This document shows positions 17,148-27,294 of a stretch of DNA of 64,000 nt, in pieces. A program made the translations under genes and the position numbers. The notes beneath the pieces were generated by a model. It ran no database searches. It was not told where the DNA came from and saw only the letters and a list, made by a program, of their open reading frames with translations. The stretch comes from Candidatus Bathyoplasma sp. NZ (GTDB lineage: Bacteria; Bacillota_I; Bacilli_A; MAG-NZ), in NCBI GenBank assembly GCA_013332095.1, contig JABENI010000004.1, positions 62,001-126,000 on the forward strand, written 5' to 3'. Every line of letters begins with the position of its first letter. Position 1 is the first letter of the stretch.

Positions 17148-18422
17148 TTCGATTTTTTCACAACCCATATAAGGGACCAAAATTTCTGGAATAGTAACGC
17201 TTCCATCACTTTGCTGATAATTCTCTAGTATCGCAACAACGGTTCTACCTACGGCTAATCCTGAGCCATTTAAAGTATGAACGTATTCCGGTTTACTTGT
17301 TTCATCTCTTTTAAATCTAATTCCTGCTCTTCGCGCTTGAAATTCTTCGGTATTCGAAATTGAAGAAATTTCTTTATATTCATTATAACTAGGTAACCAC
17401 ACTTCAATATCGAAAGTTTTAGCTGCTGCAAAACCTAAATCACCAGTGCATAATTCAACTACTCGGTAAGGTAACTCCAGTAGTCTTAAAATTCTTTCGG
17501 CATGCCCTAACATCACATCTAACTCATCGTAGCCATTTTCTGGTCTACAAATTGCAATCAACTCAATTTTATTAAATTGATGTTGTCTAATAATCCCTCT
17601 AGTATCTCTACCTGCTGAACCTGCTTCTTTACGAAAAGCTGTTGTCCATGACACATATTTTTTAGGTATTTCTTCATTAGTCAATAACTCATCGCGATGT
17701 AAATTGATAGTTGGAACTTCAGCAGTAGGATTTAAATAAAAGTCCTTTTCATTCATTTCAACTTTAAACATATCCTCTTCAAATTTCAACAGTTGCCCTG
17801 TTGCGTACATACTATCTCTATTGACAATATACGGTGGTATTATTTCCGTATACCCATGCTCGTTACTGTGTACATCCATCATAAAAGAAATCAATGCTCT
17901 TTCTAGTCTAGCTCCCATTCCTTTATAAACTACAAATCTACTTCCAGTAATTTTAGCTGCTCTATCAAAATCTAAAATATCTAAATTAGTACCCAAATCC
18001 CAATGTGGTTTTGGCTCAAAATCAAAATAAGTTGCCTCCATATACTGTCGAATTTCAACATTCTCATCTTCACTACTTCCACAGATTGCTGTAGTACTAG
18101 GAAGATTAGGTGTTTTAACTAAATAACTGAGAATTTTTCCTTCTAATTCCTCTTTTTGATTATCTAATTTTTTTATTTCATCACCAATGGAACCGATACT
18201 GCTCATCAATTCAGTCGCATCTTTTTTTTCTCTTTTATATTGGCCGATAAGTTTAGATGTTGCATTTCTTTTAGCTTTCAAAGACTCAACTTCTGTTTTA
18301 ATAATTCTAAGATTTTTATCCATTTCAATGATTTCATACAAATAATTGAAATCGCCATTTCTTTGATTTAATCTAGAAACTACTGAGTCAATGTTTTCTC
18401 TAATATACTTTATATCCAGCAT
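17136..18422 (-). CDS. serS: Seryl-tRNA synthetase
   Basis: Class II synthetase charging tRNA-Ser. The 428-aa protein has the long N-terminal coiled coil that grips the tRNA (about residues 30-105), motif 2 with FRKEAGSAGRDTRGIIRQHQF, and motif 3 with GSGLAVGRTVVAILEN. Length is standard. The start follows TAGGAGGGTATCAAT. No T-box sequence (GGTGGNACCGCG) is present. Instead, a strong promoter drives a leader that contains a terminator-like hairpin directly before the ribosome-binding site. Confidence 0.97.
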   Translation of the reverse strand: MLDIKYIRENIDSVVSRLNQRNGDFNYLYEIIEMDKNLRIIKTEVESLKAKRNATSKLIGQYKREKKDATELMSSIGSIGDEIKKLDNQKEELEGKILSYLVKTPNLPSTTAICGSSEDENVEIRQYMEATYFDFEPKPHWDLGTNLDILDFDRAAKITGSRFVVYKGMGARLERALISFMMDVHSNEHGYTEIIPPYIVNRDSMYATGQLLKFEEDMFKVEMNEKDFYLNPTAEVPTINLHRDELLTNEEIPKKYVSWTTAFRKEAGSAGRDTRGIIRQHQFNKIELIAICRPENGYDELDVMLGHAERILRLLELPYRVVELCTGDLGFAAAKTFDIEVWLPSYNEYKEISSISNTEEFQARRAGIRFKRDETSKPEYVHTLNGSGLAVGRTVVAILENYQQSDGSVTIPEILVPYMGCEKIEKKL

Positions 18423-18438
18423 ATTGATACCCTCCTAC

Positions 18439-18474
18439 AAAAAAAATCCTTGGGCGAAATAAGGATCTTTTTTT
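18439..18474. terminator. Hairpin with T tract in the serS leader
   Basis: ATCCTT (18446-18451) and AAGGAT (18461-18466) form a short stem with loop GGGCGAAAT. On the minus strand it is followed by eight T and then, 3 nt on, by the serS ribosome-binding site. It would end transcripts from the LtaS-like gene and could act as an attenuator for serS. Confidence 0.6.
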
Positions 18475-18507
18475 ATCTATAATAATAAAAAAAATAATTT
18501 CATTTTA

Positions 18508-18536
18508 ATTATATAGTAGTATTTTTTTTATGTCAA
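18508..18536 (-). promoter_or_regulatory. Consensus sigma-A promoter for serS
   Basis: On the minus strand TTGACA (18536-18531), a 17-nt spacer and TATAAT (18513-18508): a perfect match to both hexamers. The -35 overlaps the TGA stop of the upstream LtaS-like gene. The leader would be about 75-80 nt and contain the hairpin at 18439-18474. Confidence 0.85.
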
Positions 18537-20254
18537 ATCTCTTCAATTATAAAATAATTACTTTCTAAAATATATTTTGATCGATAATATTCTTCTATGA
18601 TAGTATCATTAACTAGTTTAATATAATTATTCAAATATTCTGTAGCATAAAGATTATCAAATAAGTGAAATTCTTCTTTGTTGCTATCGTAATATCCAAC
18701 CTTACTAATCCAAGACCTATCATTAAAAACTACATACATTCCATTATTCCCAAACACAGTTTCTCCAATTGTCTTATAACTTACATTTAAATCAAATAAA
18801 TCAATAATTGTAGGAAAAATATCAATTGTTGAAAAATAATTATCATATTCTTTAATTGGTAATTCATTTCCAAAAATAATAAATGGAACATTATTGTCTA
18901 AAATACTAGGATTTTTAATTAAATTTAACGGTGCTCCTCCACTGTAAATGATAAATTTAGTTTCACCGATAACTTCAGCATCGTCTAATTGCCTATACAA
19001 ATTTTTAATTGTCTCATCCACTTGCATTGCACTTGCATTGTAATTGACAGTGTTTGAAGTATTTAAGTCAAGCATTAAATGCGAATACGTATGTTTCTCA
19101 CTCAATATATATTCGGTAGTATAGTCGACTAAACTATCGTAATCTTTATAAAAATTACCAAATCCTTTATAGTCTGTATTTAAATAAAAATTTTGTTTTA
19201 ATTCAAACGGATCACTGTAAGTTTGATATCCATAATTTTTATATCCCTGATTATAAAATAATTTAGATAACGACTCAATTGTATCAATTGAAGGACTATC
19301 AGTACTGACCAAATTATGATTTGATGGAAGAAGACCGGTATTAACAATAAAAGCATTGTTTAATTTTTGGTTAAAATACGGAGTATTATAATAATTTGTA
19401 AAATTATAACCTCTTTCTCCCATCGTTTTTAAAAATGTCATCTCTGATAGAATTTCTGTACTCAAACCATTAATTTCTATTAAAATTAAATTTTTATTTT
19501 CAAATATACTACTATTTCTAGTAGAACTTTTTTCCTCTAATTGACTTGATTCCTTTAATTCGGTTATTGACCCAAAATCATCTTTTTTAAATGCTACTAA
19601 AGAGAGAAAATCTCTTAAAACTAAACTGTTTATTCCTAATTTATTTGCTATAACATTCGGATAATCATTTTCCACAACTTCTTGATAAAGTGAGCGTTCA
19701 CCTATTATATCATCCTTTATATCTTTGTTATTTACTAAATAAAAACTGCTTATACTCATTAAAAATATTACTGCAATAGGAATTATTCCCTTGTAGTTTT
19801 TCTTTATTTTCCAATTTAATTTTCCGAGTAATAGGATGATTCCTGTAAGAATAAGAGGAAATAGTAATAGGACAAATTTAAAATCCATCATCCTACTTGA
19901 ATAATAATAATTTTCAATATTAAATAAATAGATATATTCTTTAAAAGACAAATAACTAATTGTCTTTATTACCACACCGAAATTAATTAAAACAAGAAAC
20001 GTGCAAATAAAGTACTTTTGTCCGTTTCTTGATAATCCAAACAATAACATCGATAATACCGATGCGTAAATTAAATCCAGTAATATATAATTTAAGATAT
20101 TTCCATCTTCTAAAAAACCTAATCCAAAAATTTTAAAGATTAAATCATTGAGCAGTAATAAAGCAAAAATATTTAAAAATACTTTTGCAATACTCTGCTC
20201 ACCTCTATATCTTTCAATTTCTAAAACATATTTTTCGGACAAATAGCGTAACAT
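18533..20254 (-). CDS. LtaS-like membrane protein lacking catalytic residues
   Basis: Architecture of lipoteichoic acid synthase: five hydrophobic segments in the first 175 residues, then a roughly 350-residue extracytoplasmic alkaline-phosphatase-fold domain. The alignable anchors are ENKNLILIEINGLS (LtaS KNVIVISMESLQ), TNYYNTPYFNQKLNNAF (LtaS FHQTGQGKTSDAEF) and TKFIIYSGGAPL (LtaS VIVLYGDHYG). At these places the metal-binding Glu, the nucleophilic Thr and the Asp-His pair are replaced by Asn, Leu and Gly-Gly. I infer no glycerophosphate transferase activity. The frame is open over 573 codons, so the gene is not simply decaying. No good ribosome-binding site precedes the ATG; it follows gyrA after 24 nt. 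Confidence 0.75.
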   Translation of the reverse strand: MLRYLSEKYVLEIERYRGEQSIAKVFLNIFALLLLNDLIFKIFGLGFLEDGNILNYILLDLIYASVLSMLLFGLSRNGQKYFICTFLVLINFGVVIKTISYLSFKEYIYLFNIENYYYSSRMMDFKFVLLLFPLILTGIILLLGKLNWKIKKNYKGIIPIAVIFLMSISSFYLVNNKDIKDDIIGERSLYQEVVENDYPNVIANKLGINSLVLRDFLSLVAFKKDDFGSITELKESSQLEEKSSTRNSSIFENKNLILIEINGLSTEILSEMTFLKTMGERGYNFTNYYNTPYFNQKLNNAFIVNTGLLPSNHNLVSTDSPSIDTIESLSKLFYNQGYKNYGYQTYSDPFELKQNFYLNTDYKGFGNFYKDYDSLVDYTTEYILSEKHTYSHLMLDLNTSNTVNYNASAMQVDETIKNLYRQLDDAEVIGETKFIIYSGGAPLNLIKNPSILDNNVPFIIFGNELPIKEYDNYFSTIDIFPTIIDLFDLNVSYKTIGETVFGNNGMYVVFNDRSWISKVGYYDSNKEEFHLFDNLYATEYLNNYIKLVNDTIIEEYYRSKYILESNYFIIEEI

Positions 20255-20278
20255 TCAAAACTTCACAGCAAAAGTAAA

Positions 20279-22732
20279 TTACTCTTGCTGTTCTCCTTCC
20301 TCAATATCTAAATGTGGAACAATAGCAATGGCAGACACATAATCATCATTGTTTAAATTCATCAAGCGAACTCCCATCGTTGTCCTACCTATTTTAGTAA
20401 TTTGATTTATCGCTACTCTAATGACCATTCCATTGTTGGATACTATAATAACATCATGCTCTTCTGAAACGGTTCTTAAAATTACTAATTTTCCACTTTT
20501 CTCAGTAATATTAATAGTTTTAGCGCCTTTTCCACCTCGTGCTTGTGTTCTATATTTTTGTACATCTGTCCGCTTTCCATACCCATTTTTAGTAATTACT
20601 AATACTTCTTTTCTTTCTTCGTTGATTTTTGTAGCTCCAATTACTGTTTCTCCTTCAACTACTCTAATACCTCTAACTCCACTAGCAGTTCTTCCCATAA
20701 TTCTTATATCTTGTTCATCAAATCTAATTGCTTTTCCGTTTGATGTTGCCAATAAAATATTTCTAGTATCATTGGTGATTATTACTTTTAATAGTTCATC
20801 ATTTTCTTTTAAGGTAATAGCCTTAAGTCCATTTGATCTGATTTTCGCAAACGAGATGATGTTAGTTCTCTTAACTCGACCTTTTTTCGTTACAAACATT
20901 AAATATTCATTTTCTTTAAAATCAGAAATTGGTAAGATTGTTGTTAATTTCTCTCCTTCACCGAATTTTAAAATATTAACTATTGGTGTCCCTTTTGCCG
21001 TTCTACTAGCATTAGGAATTTGATATCCTTTTAATTTATATACCTTTCCGACATTTGTAAATAAGGTAATTGTGTCATGTGTCGAACAGTAGATAATATC
21101 TTCCATGAAATCATCATCATAAGTTTTTTGTCCAGTTAGCCCACGACCACCACGATTTTGAGCACGATAAGTATCACTGTTTAATCTTTTTACATAACCT
21201 TTATTAGTAACTGTAATAATAATATCTTCTACTGGAATTAAACTTTCGTCCTCAATATTTAACGGATCAATATAGTTTATAATTGTCTTTCTATCATCGC
21301 CAAATTTTGCTTTAATTTCAGTTAAATCATTTTTTAAAATTTCATTTTGCTTATCAGTACTGTTTAAAATTTCTAAATAACCTTTAATCGAATCTTGAAG
21401 CACGCTTTTTTCATCTTCTAATTTATTTTTTTCTAAACCAGTTAATTTACGAAGTCTCATATCTAAAATAGCTTTAGCTTGAATTTCGCTTAACTCAAAT
21501 ATTTCAATTAAACTTTGTTTAGCTATTTCATCATTTTGTGATTCTCTAATTACTTTGATAACTTCATCAATTCTATCCAAAGCTATCAGCAGTCCTAAAA
21601 CTATATGTACTCTAGCTTCGGCTTTATCTAAATCAAATTGAGTTTTTCTCACAATTACTTCAATTTGATGTTTAATATAATGTTCCAATGCTTCTTTAAG
21701 TCCTAATTTTTTAGGAACTTTATTAACTAAAGCAATCATATTAATACCAAATGTATTTTGTAACTGAGTGTATTTATACAAGTTATTTAACATTACTTCA
21801 GCATTAACATCTCTTCTTAAATCAATAACTATTCTAATTCCTTTACGATTAGATTCATCTCTAAGATCAGTGATTCCATCAATTTTTTTATCTCTAACTA
21901 ATTCCCCTATTTTAAGAATTAATTTAGATTTATTTACTTGATATGGTATTTCCGTAACAACAATCGATTTTTTTCCATTTTTGTGCTCTAAAATATTACA
22001 TTTAGATCTAATTAAAATAGATCCTTTTCCCATTTCATAGGCGCTTCTTACTCCTGCTAATCCTAATAATTCTCCACCAGTAGGAAAATCAGGTCCTTTA
22101 ATAATCTCCATTAATTCATCTAACGATACGTCTTTTTCATCTATTATTTTTAAAATACCATCAATTACTTCATTTAAATTATGAGGTGGAATATTGGTTG
22201 CCATTCCAACTGCAATCCCTGTAGAACCATTCACTAATAGGTTAGGAAATCTACTAGGAAGAACATCGGGTTGTTGTTCTGAGCCATCGTAATTATCTAC
22301 AAAATCAATTGTATTTTTATTGATATCTCTCAGCATTTCGGCAGTAATTTTAGCCATTCTAGCTTCAGTATAACGCATTGCTGCTGCTCCATCACCATCG
22401 ATTGAACCAAAATTTCCATGCCCATCAACCAACATATAACGGTAACTAAAAGTTTGAGCCATTCTTACCATGGCTTCGTATATCGAACTATCTCCATGTG
22501 GATGGTACTTCCCCATTACATCTCCAACTAATCTAGCTGATTTTTTATAACTAGCTCCTGGAAACATACCTAATTCACTCATCCCGTATAAAATTCTTCT
22601 ATGTACTGGTTTTAATCCATCTCTTACATCAGGCAGAGCTCGTGAAACAATTACACTCATCGCATAACTTAAGAAAGACTCTTTCATTTCACTTGTGATA
22701 TTTATATCTTTTATTTTTTCAAAGGTATTCAT
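20279..22732 (-). CDS. gyrA: DNA gyrase subunit A
   Basis: Breakage-reunion subunit of gyrase. The 817-aa protein has the catalytic tyrosine at residue 121 (RYTEARMAK), the quinolone-region loop [17 protein letters not shown] in an unmodified form, and the GyrA box [10 protein letters not shown] near residue 527, followed by the C-terminal beta-pinwheel repeats. The GyrA box identifies it as gyrase rather than topoisomerase IV. The start follows TAGGAGGATAAC, 9 nt after gyrB. It ends an apparent operon with yaaA, recF and gyrB. Confidence 0.98.
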   Translation of the reverse strand: MNTFEKIKDINITSEMKESFLSYAMSVIVSRALPDVRDGLKPVHRRILYGMSELGMFPGASYKKSARLVGDVMGKYHPHGDSSIYEAMVRMAQTFSYRYMLVDGHGNFGSIDGDGAAAMRYTEARMAKITAEMLRDINKNTIDFVDNYDGSEQQPDVLPSRFPNLLVNGSTGIAVGMATNIPPHNLNEVIDGILKIIDEKDVSLDELMEIIKGPDFPTGGELLGLAGVRSAYEMGKGSILIRSKCNILEHKNGKKSIVVTEIPYQVNKSKLILKIGELVRDKKIDGITDLRDESNRKGIRIVIDLRRDVNAEVMLNNLYKYTQLQNTFGINMIALVNKVPKKLGLKEALEHYIKHQIEVIVRKTQFDLDKAEARVHIVLGLLIALDRIDEVIKVIRESQNDEIAKQSLIEIFELSEIQAKAILDMRLRKLTGLEKNKLEDEKSVLQDSIKGYLEILNSTDKQNEILKNDLTEIKAKFGDDRKTIINYIDPLNIEDESLIPVEDIIITVTNKGYVKRLNSDTYRAQNRGGRGLTGQKTYDDDFMEDIIYCSTHDTITLFTNVGKVYKLKGYQIPNASRTAKGTPIVNILKFGEGEKLTTILPISDFKENEYLMFVTKKGRVKRTNIISFAKIRSNGLKAITLKENDELLKVIITNDTRNILLATSNGKAIRFDEQDIRIMGRTASGVRGIRVVEGETVIGATKINEERKEVLVITKNGYGKRTDVQKYRTQARGGKGAKTINITEKSGKLVILRTVSEEHDVIIVSNNGMVIRVAINQITKIGRTTMGVRLMNLNNDDYVSAIAIVPHLDIEEGEQQE

Positions 22733-22741
22733 GTTATCCTC

Positions 22742-24643
22742 CTATACATCAATGTTTTTAGCGTATATTGCATTACTCTGAATAAAATCTCTTCTAGGTT
22801 CTACTTCATCGCCCATTAACATATTAAATACTTTATCTGCATCAATTGCATCTTCTAACTGTATTTTTAGAAGAGTTCTAGTTTCAGGATCCATCGTTGT
22901 TTCCCACAATTGCACAGCATTCATCTCCCCTAAACCTTTGTATCTTTGTAGTACTGCTTTTCTACCACTGTGCTCATTTACAATTTTTTTCATTTGTTCT
23001 TCTGAATAGGCATACAGAATTTTTTTATTAAAAGAAATTTTGTATAGCGGTGGTTGAGCTACATATATATACCCTTTTTCAATTAAAGGTCTCATATGAC
23101 GGTATAAAAATGTTAATAATAGTGTTCTAATGTGAGCACCATCGACATCAGCATCAGTCATAATGATTATTTTGTGATAGCGAACTTTTTCAACATTAAA
23201 TCCACTTTCAATTCCTGTTCCGAAAGCTTGAATCATTGAACTGATTTCTTTATTTTCTAACGCTTTATCCAAGCGTGTTTTCTCAACATTTAACACTTTT
23301 CCTCTCAAAGGTAAAATAGCTTGAAACTCACTTTCTCTCCCCTGCTTCGCACTACCTCCGGCTGAATCCCCTTCGACAATGTAAATTTCTGACACACTTG
23401 GGTCTTTACTTCTACAATCGGCTAATTTAGAAGCGAATCCTAATGATTCTAAAGGATTTTTCCTTCGAACTGATTCTCTTGCTCTTTTTGAAGCGATTCT
23501 CCCCGTTCTAGCTAGTAAAACTTTTGCCATAATGGCTTTTGCATCTTCAGGATTTTCATTTAAAAATCGTTCTAAGCCGTCTGAACTAATTTGTGAAGCT
23601 ATTTTTCTAACTTTAGAGTTTACTAGTTTTGCTTTAGTTTGTCCTTCAAATTGCGGATCTGGATGTTTACAAGAAATAATTGCTGTAAGTCCCTCTCTAG
23701 TGTCTTCTCCGTTTAAAGATTCATCTTTTTTAAATAAATTGTTAGTTTTACCATAATTATTTAAAACTCTTGTTAAAGTTGTTCTAAACCCTTCCTCGTG
23801 AGTTCCACCTTCATACGTAGTAATATTGTTAGCAAAACTGTACAAATTAGCGGTGAAGCCCGAATGATACTGCATCGCTATCTCCAGACTAATACCATCT
23901 TTTTCACTCTCAAAATAGACTACATTATTATTTAAAACTTCTTTATTTTCATTCAAAAACTCAATGTACTGACTAATTCCACCTTCATACAAATAACTGT
24001 TGGTAATTATCTCATCATCTCTACTATCAATGATAGTTAATTTCAGCCCTTTATTTAAAAAAGCTAACTGTTGAATTCGCGAGCGCAAAATCTCATATTC
24101 ATAGACTGTTGTTTCATCAAAAATATCTTTATCAGGTAAAAATCTAATAAAAGTCCCAGTATTTTCCGTTTCTCCAATAACCTCTAAATCACCTTTTGGA
24201 ATACCAATTGAATATTCCTGTCGATGAATTTTTCCATCTTGATAAACTTTTACTTCAAAATAACTGCTAAGAGCATTACAAACACTTGCTCCTACACCAT
24301 GAAGTCCACCAGATACTTTATAAGAATTCTCATCAAATTTTCCTCCTGCATGTAAAGTAGTTAAAATAGTTTCAACTGCTGGTCTATTTGTCTTTGAATG
24401 AATCCCAACAGGAATTCCTCTCCCATTGTCGCTTACGTTGATGTAGTTATCTTTTTCAATCTCTACAATAACGTGATCACAATAACCAGCCATCGCCTCA
24501 TCTATGGAATTATCTACTATCTCCCACACTAGATGATGTAGCCCTTTGGAGTTAGTTCCACCAACATACATTCCTGGTCTTTTTCTAACTGCTTCTAATC
24601 CTTCTAAAATTTGTATACTATCCGCATTATAAGAATTATTCAT
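22742..24643 (-). CDS. gyrB: DNA gyrase subunit B
   Basis: ATPase subunit of gyrase. In order: GHKL ATPase domain with [10 protein letters not shown] and DNGRGIPV, the [14 protein letters not shown] lid motif, the toprim domain with [15 protein letters not shown] and [14 protein letters not shown], and the short C-terminal tail with RRDFIQSNA. Length is 633 aa. The ATG overlaps the last codons of recF by 8 nt and follows GGGAG, so translation is probably coupled. Confidence 0.98.
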   Translation of the reverse strand: MNNSYNADSIQILEGLEAVRKRPGMYVGGTNSKGLHHLVWEIVDNSIDEAMAGYCDHVIVEIEKDNYINVSDNGRGIPVGIHSKTNRPAVETILTTLHAGGKFDENSYKVSGGLHGVGASVCNALSSYFEVKVYQDGKIHRQEYSIGIPKGDLEVIGETENTGTFIRFLPDKDIFDETTVYEYEILRSRIQQLAFLNKGLKLTIIDSRDDEIITNSYLYEGGISQYIEFLNENKEVLNNNVVYFESEKDGISLEIAMQYHSGFTANLYSFANNITTYEGGTHEEGFRTTLTRVLNNYGKTNNLFKKDESLNGEDTREGLTAIISCKHPDPQFEGQTKAKLVNSKVRKIASQISSDGLERFLNENPEDAKAIMAKVLLARTGRIASKRARESVRRKNPLESLGFASKLADCRSKDPSVSEIYIVEGDSAGGSAKQGRESEFQAILPLRGKVLNVEKTRLDKALENKEISSMIQAFGTGIESGFNVEKVRYHKIIIMTDADVDGAHIRTLLLTFLYRHMRPLIEKGYIYVAQPPLYKISFNKKILYAYSEEQMKKIVNEHSGRKAVLQRYKGLGEMNAVQLWETTMDPETRTLLKIQLEDAIDADKVFNMLMGDEVEPRRDFIQSNAIYAKNIDV

Positions 24644-25730
24644 TTTCTAACATCTCCCTTTCTTTAAAATTTCCCTCTTCTACTATAAAAATTTTTGCTT
24701 TATTTAACAATTTTTGATCGATTGATAAATCCGTTGTTGTAATAAAAGTCTGGGTTAAACCATCAATTTTTTTAGTTAAACAAGCAATTCTTTTTTTATC
24801 TAGTTCGCTAAATACATCATCTAAAATTAAAATAGGAATTTCATTTTTTATCTCTTTTATACAGTCCACTAGTGCTAATTTTATCGAAAGTATAGTTGTT
24901 CTTTGTTCTCCTTGAGAGCCATAAACGGATACATCCTTACCATTAACAAATACTTTAAAGAAATCTCTATGTGGTCCAATACTGGTTGTTCCTAAAATAA
25001 TGTCTCTTTCATAGCTACTTTTTAATTCAGTGAATAGTGGTCCTTTTGATTTAGTAATATATTTTATTTCAAATGTCCCTTTACTATCCACTATTTCAAA
25101 ATACACCTTGCTTGCTATTTGACTTAATTTGTTTATTTTTATTTTCCTAAAGTTGATTATTTTTTCTCCATAAATACATAACTGCTCAGTTAAGATATTT
25201 AAAAAGTTAAAATCTTTTTTTTCAGTTTGATATTTTTTTAACAACTCATTCCGTTGTTTTAAAACATTTTTGTAATAAATAAGATCAATTAAATATTCTC
25301 TATCCATGTGTCCTAAATCCATATCTAAAAATTTTCTTTTAACAGCTGGATCGCCTGTAATAATATTTAAGTCATCCGGAGAAAACATCACGACCATAAT
25401 ATTTCCAATATAAGCACTAACTTTTTTATATTCATCATAGTTAATTTTTAGTTTTTTATCTTTATTCGTAATAATTATTTCGAAATAATCAAAATAATCA
25501 TTTTTGCTTATTTTAGCTTTCACAGTCAAAAAATCTCTATCGTATTTAATCATTTCTTTTTCATTATTAGTGCGATATGACTTGCTCAATGCTAACATAA
25601 AAATTGCTTCTACTAAACTGCTTTTCCCTTGAGCGTTATCTCCTAAAATAATATTGATATTTTCATTGAAATTTAAATGACACTTTTCAATACATCTAAA
25701 ATTTTGGATTTCTATGTTTTTAATTTTCAT
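24636..25730 (-). CDS. recF: DNA replication and repair protein RecF
   Basis: SMC-like ATPase that loads RecA at gaps with RecO and RecR. The 364-aa protein has Walker [14 protein letters not shown] near residue 33, the signature-like [17 protein letters not shown] and Walker [12 protein letters not shown]. The start ATG overlaps the end of yaaA by 11 nt and has little Shine-Dalgarno character, implying translational coupling. Position between dnaN/yaaA and gyrB is canonical. Confidence 0.96.
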   Translation of the reverse strand: MKIKNIEIQNFRCIEKCHLNFNENINIILGDNAQGKSSLVEAIFMLALSKSYRTNNEKEMIKYDRDFLTVKAKISKNDYFDYFEIIITNKDKKLKINYDEYKKVSAYIGNIMVVMFSPDDLNIITGDPAVKRKFLDMDLGHMDREYLIDLIYYKNVLKQRNELLKKYQTEKKDFNFLNILTEQLCIYGEKIINFRKIKINKLSQIASKVYFEIVDSKGTFEIKYITKSKGPLFTELKSSYERDIILGTTSIGPHRDFFKVFVNGKDVSVYGSQGEQRTTILSIKLALVDCIKEIKNEIPILILDDVFSELDKKRIACLTKKIDGLTQTFITTTDLSIDQKLLNKAKIFIVEEGNFKEREMLENE

Positions 25731-25935
25731 TTACAATTTTATACAAAATTTCATCTATTAATATCGAATCGTTATCTCGTAATTTTTTCCCTCTTCTGTT
25801 TTCATTTTCATCATTAACTAAGATTTCATTTTCTTGTAAAAAAAATTTTGTTTCTCCTCCACTACCAATTAGATTTGCAAATTTTAAAAACTGCCCTAAA
25901 GTGATATATTCTGTCTTAATTTTTATTTTTTTCAT
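25720..25935 (-). CDS. yaaA: YaaA/RlbA family S4-domain RNA-binding protein
   Basis: A 71-aa protein consisting of one S4-like RNA-binding domain: YITLGQFLKFANLIGSGGETK, the VNDENENRRGKKLRDND turn and a final strand. The family sits between dnaN and recF in most Bacilli and has been linked to ribosome assembly. It overlaps recF by 11 nt. The start follows GGAGGGATATGAAAAAA-type sequence, with the ATG directly after GGAGGGAT. Confidence 0.92.
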   Translation of the reverse strand: MKKIKIKTEYITLGQFLKFANLIGSGGETKFFLQENEILVNDENENRRGKKLRDNDSILIDEILYKIVNEN

Positions 25936-25993
25936 ATCCCTCCACCACCATCAACTATCTTCTATAATTATAACATATTTTCAACGTTTTTAC

Positions 25994-26021
25994 AAAAAAA
26001 AAAGGCATTTATTTGCCTTTT
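25994..26021 (-). terminator. Rho-independent terminator of dnaN
   Basis: On the minus strand AAAAGGCA pairs with TGCCTTTT around a 6-nt loop and runs into ten T. It overlaps the dnaN stop codon and separates dnaN from yaaA-recF-gyrBA. Confidence 0.8.
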
Positions 26022-27138
26022 ATTCTACTCTTACCGGTAATATTAACTGCAATACCCCTTCTTCTAATTCACTTTTGATTATAAACGGTTTAACTACCCC
26101 AGAAAAATACATCGTTACTTCAGCAGCTTCGAAAGATTTTAATGCAGTTATTACGTATTTTGAACTAAAGGCAATATTAAATTCGCTTTCAGTTTTATAT
26201 TCTAATGAAACAATATCTTCAACAACATTTCCTAAATTAGAGTTTTCTGAAGTAATCTCTACTTTACCATCAGTTTTTAATTTAAGTTTTACCGTTGCTT
26301 CTTTGGTAGCTGTATGCAACAGTGAAGCTCTTTCTAAAGATTTTACTAAATCAAATCTATCAAATGTTATTTCTAGCGGAAATTCTTTTGGAATTAACTT
26401 GCTAGTATCTGGGAATCTTCCCTCTAACAATCTTGATTGAAATATTATATTATCGTATTTAAAGACAATTTTATTTTCAGAACAATATACCTCAACATCT
26501 ATTTCTTTGACTAAAATTCTCGATAATTCTTCTAGTGATCTCCTAGGAATAACAACATTAACATCTTCGTATGTATTCTTAAGAGTTATTTCTTTTTGAG
26601 CTAACCGATAACTATCAGTTGAAATACATTTTAATTTATTATTTTCTACATTAAAGAGAACTCCCGTTAAAATAGGTCTATTCTCAATAGTTGATGTGGC
26701 AAAATTAGTTTGATTGATAATACTTCTTAATTGATCTGTTTTTATCACCAAAGGTTCATTTAAAATATTAAAAGTTATTTCTGGATAAAGTTCTTTTTCC
26801 ATACAGGTTAAAGTAAAACTTGATTTTCCAGATTGAATATTGATTAAATTATTATCAATAGTCGTGATGTTTACAGTAGCACCTTCTAATTTTCTTATTA
26901 ACTCAACAAAAAATTTACCAGGAATTACTCGTATCCCTTTTTCACTAATTTTAACATTGTCTCCAGAAATTTTAACTTGCATTGAAATATCAGAATTGCT
27001 CGTAGTAATTACAATTTCTTTGTAATCAACATCTAATTTGATACCTGTTAAAATAGGCATCGGAGTTCTGTTGGATAATGCTTTATCCGAATGTTGTATC
27101 GCATCTAATAAGACATCTTTTTCTATACTAAATTTCAT
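26020..27138 (-). CDS. dnaN: DNA polymerase III beta subunit (sliding clamp)
   Basis: Ring-shaped processivity clamp. The 372-aa protein aligns over its length with the three-domain fold: MKFSIEKDVLLDAIQ at the start, TPMPILTGIKLDV, the second-domain RPILTGVLFNVENN, SYRLAQKEI, and the C-terminal PFIIKSELEEGVLQLILPVRV. The ATG at 27138 is preceded by GAGGTG with a 4-nt spacer; the upstream ATG at 27150 would include that ribosome-binding site. It lies downstream of dnaA but is separated from it by a terminator. Confidence 0.97.
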   Translation of the reverse strand: MKFSIEKDVLLDAIQHSDKALSNRTPMPILTGIKLDVDYKEIVITTSNSDISMQVKISGDNVKISEKGIRVIPGKFFVELIRKLEGATVNITTIDNNLINIQSGKSSFTLTCMEKELYPEITFNILNEPLVIKTDQLRSIINQTNFATSTIENRPILTGVLFNVENNKLKCISTDSYRLAQKEITLKNTYEDVNVVIPRRSLEELSRILVKEIDVEVYCSENKIVFKYDNIIFQSRLLEGRFPDTSKLIPKEFPLEITFDRFDLVKSLERASLLHTATKEATVKLKLKTDGKVEITSENSNLGNVVEDIVSLEYKTESEFNIAFSSKYVITALKSFEAAEVTMYFSGVVKPFIIKSELEEGVLQLILPVRVE

Positions 27139-27150
27139 ACTACACCTCAT

Positions 27151-27286
27151 TTAATTATATATTTGTTTTATTATTACTATTATTAAGTCCTATGGAAAAG
27201 TGGAAAACTCTTTCACAAAATTTAAAAATACTATATTGTTACAACAAGTATAACATAGAATAAAAAAAAAAACCAACATTTTTATG
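27151..27286. other. dnaA-dnaN spacer with inverted repeat of a DnaA-box-like motif
   Basis: AAGTGGAAAACT at 27198-27209 and its exact inverse AGTTTTCCACTT at 27289-27300 (overlapping the dnaA stop) flank the dnaA terminator. The core TTTTCCACT is a near match to variant DnaA boxes (TTTTCCACA). No consensus TTATCCACA is present here. In Bacillus the same spacer forms the second half of a bipartite origin. Confidence 0.4.
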
Positions 27287-27294
27287 TTAGTTTT
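27262..27294 (-). terminator. Rho-independent terminator of dnaA
   Basis: On the minus strand AACTAACAT pairs with ATGTTGGTT around AAAA and is followed by about ten T. The stem overlaps the dnaA stop codon. Confidence 0.8.

Noticed and set aside
20421-21023. 200-codon frame on the strand opposite gyrA.
   Set aside because: It is the antisense shadow of a conserved gene, with no ribosome-binding site or family features.
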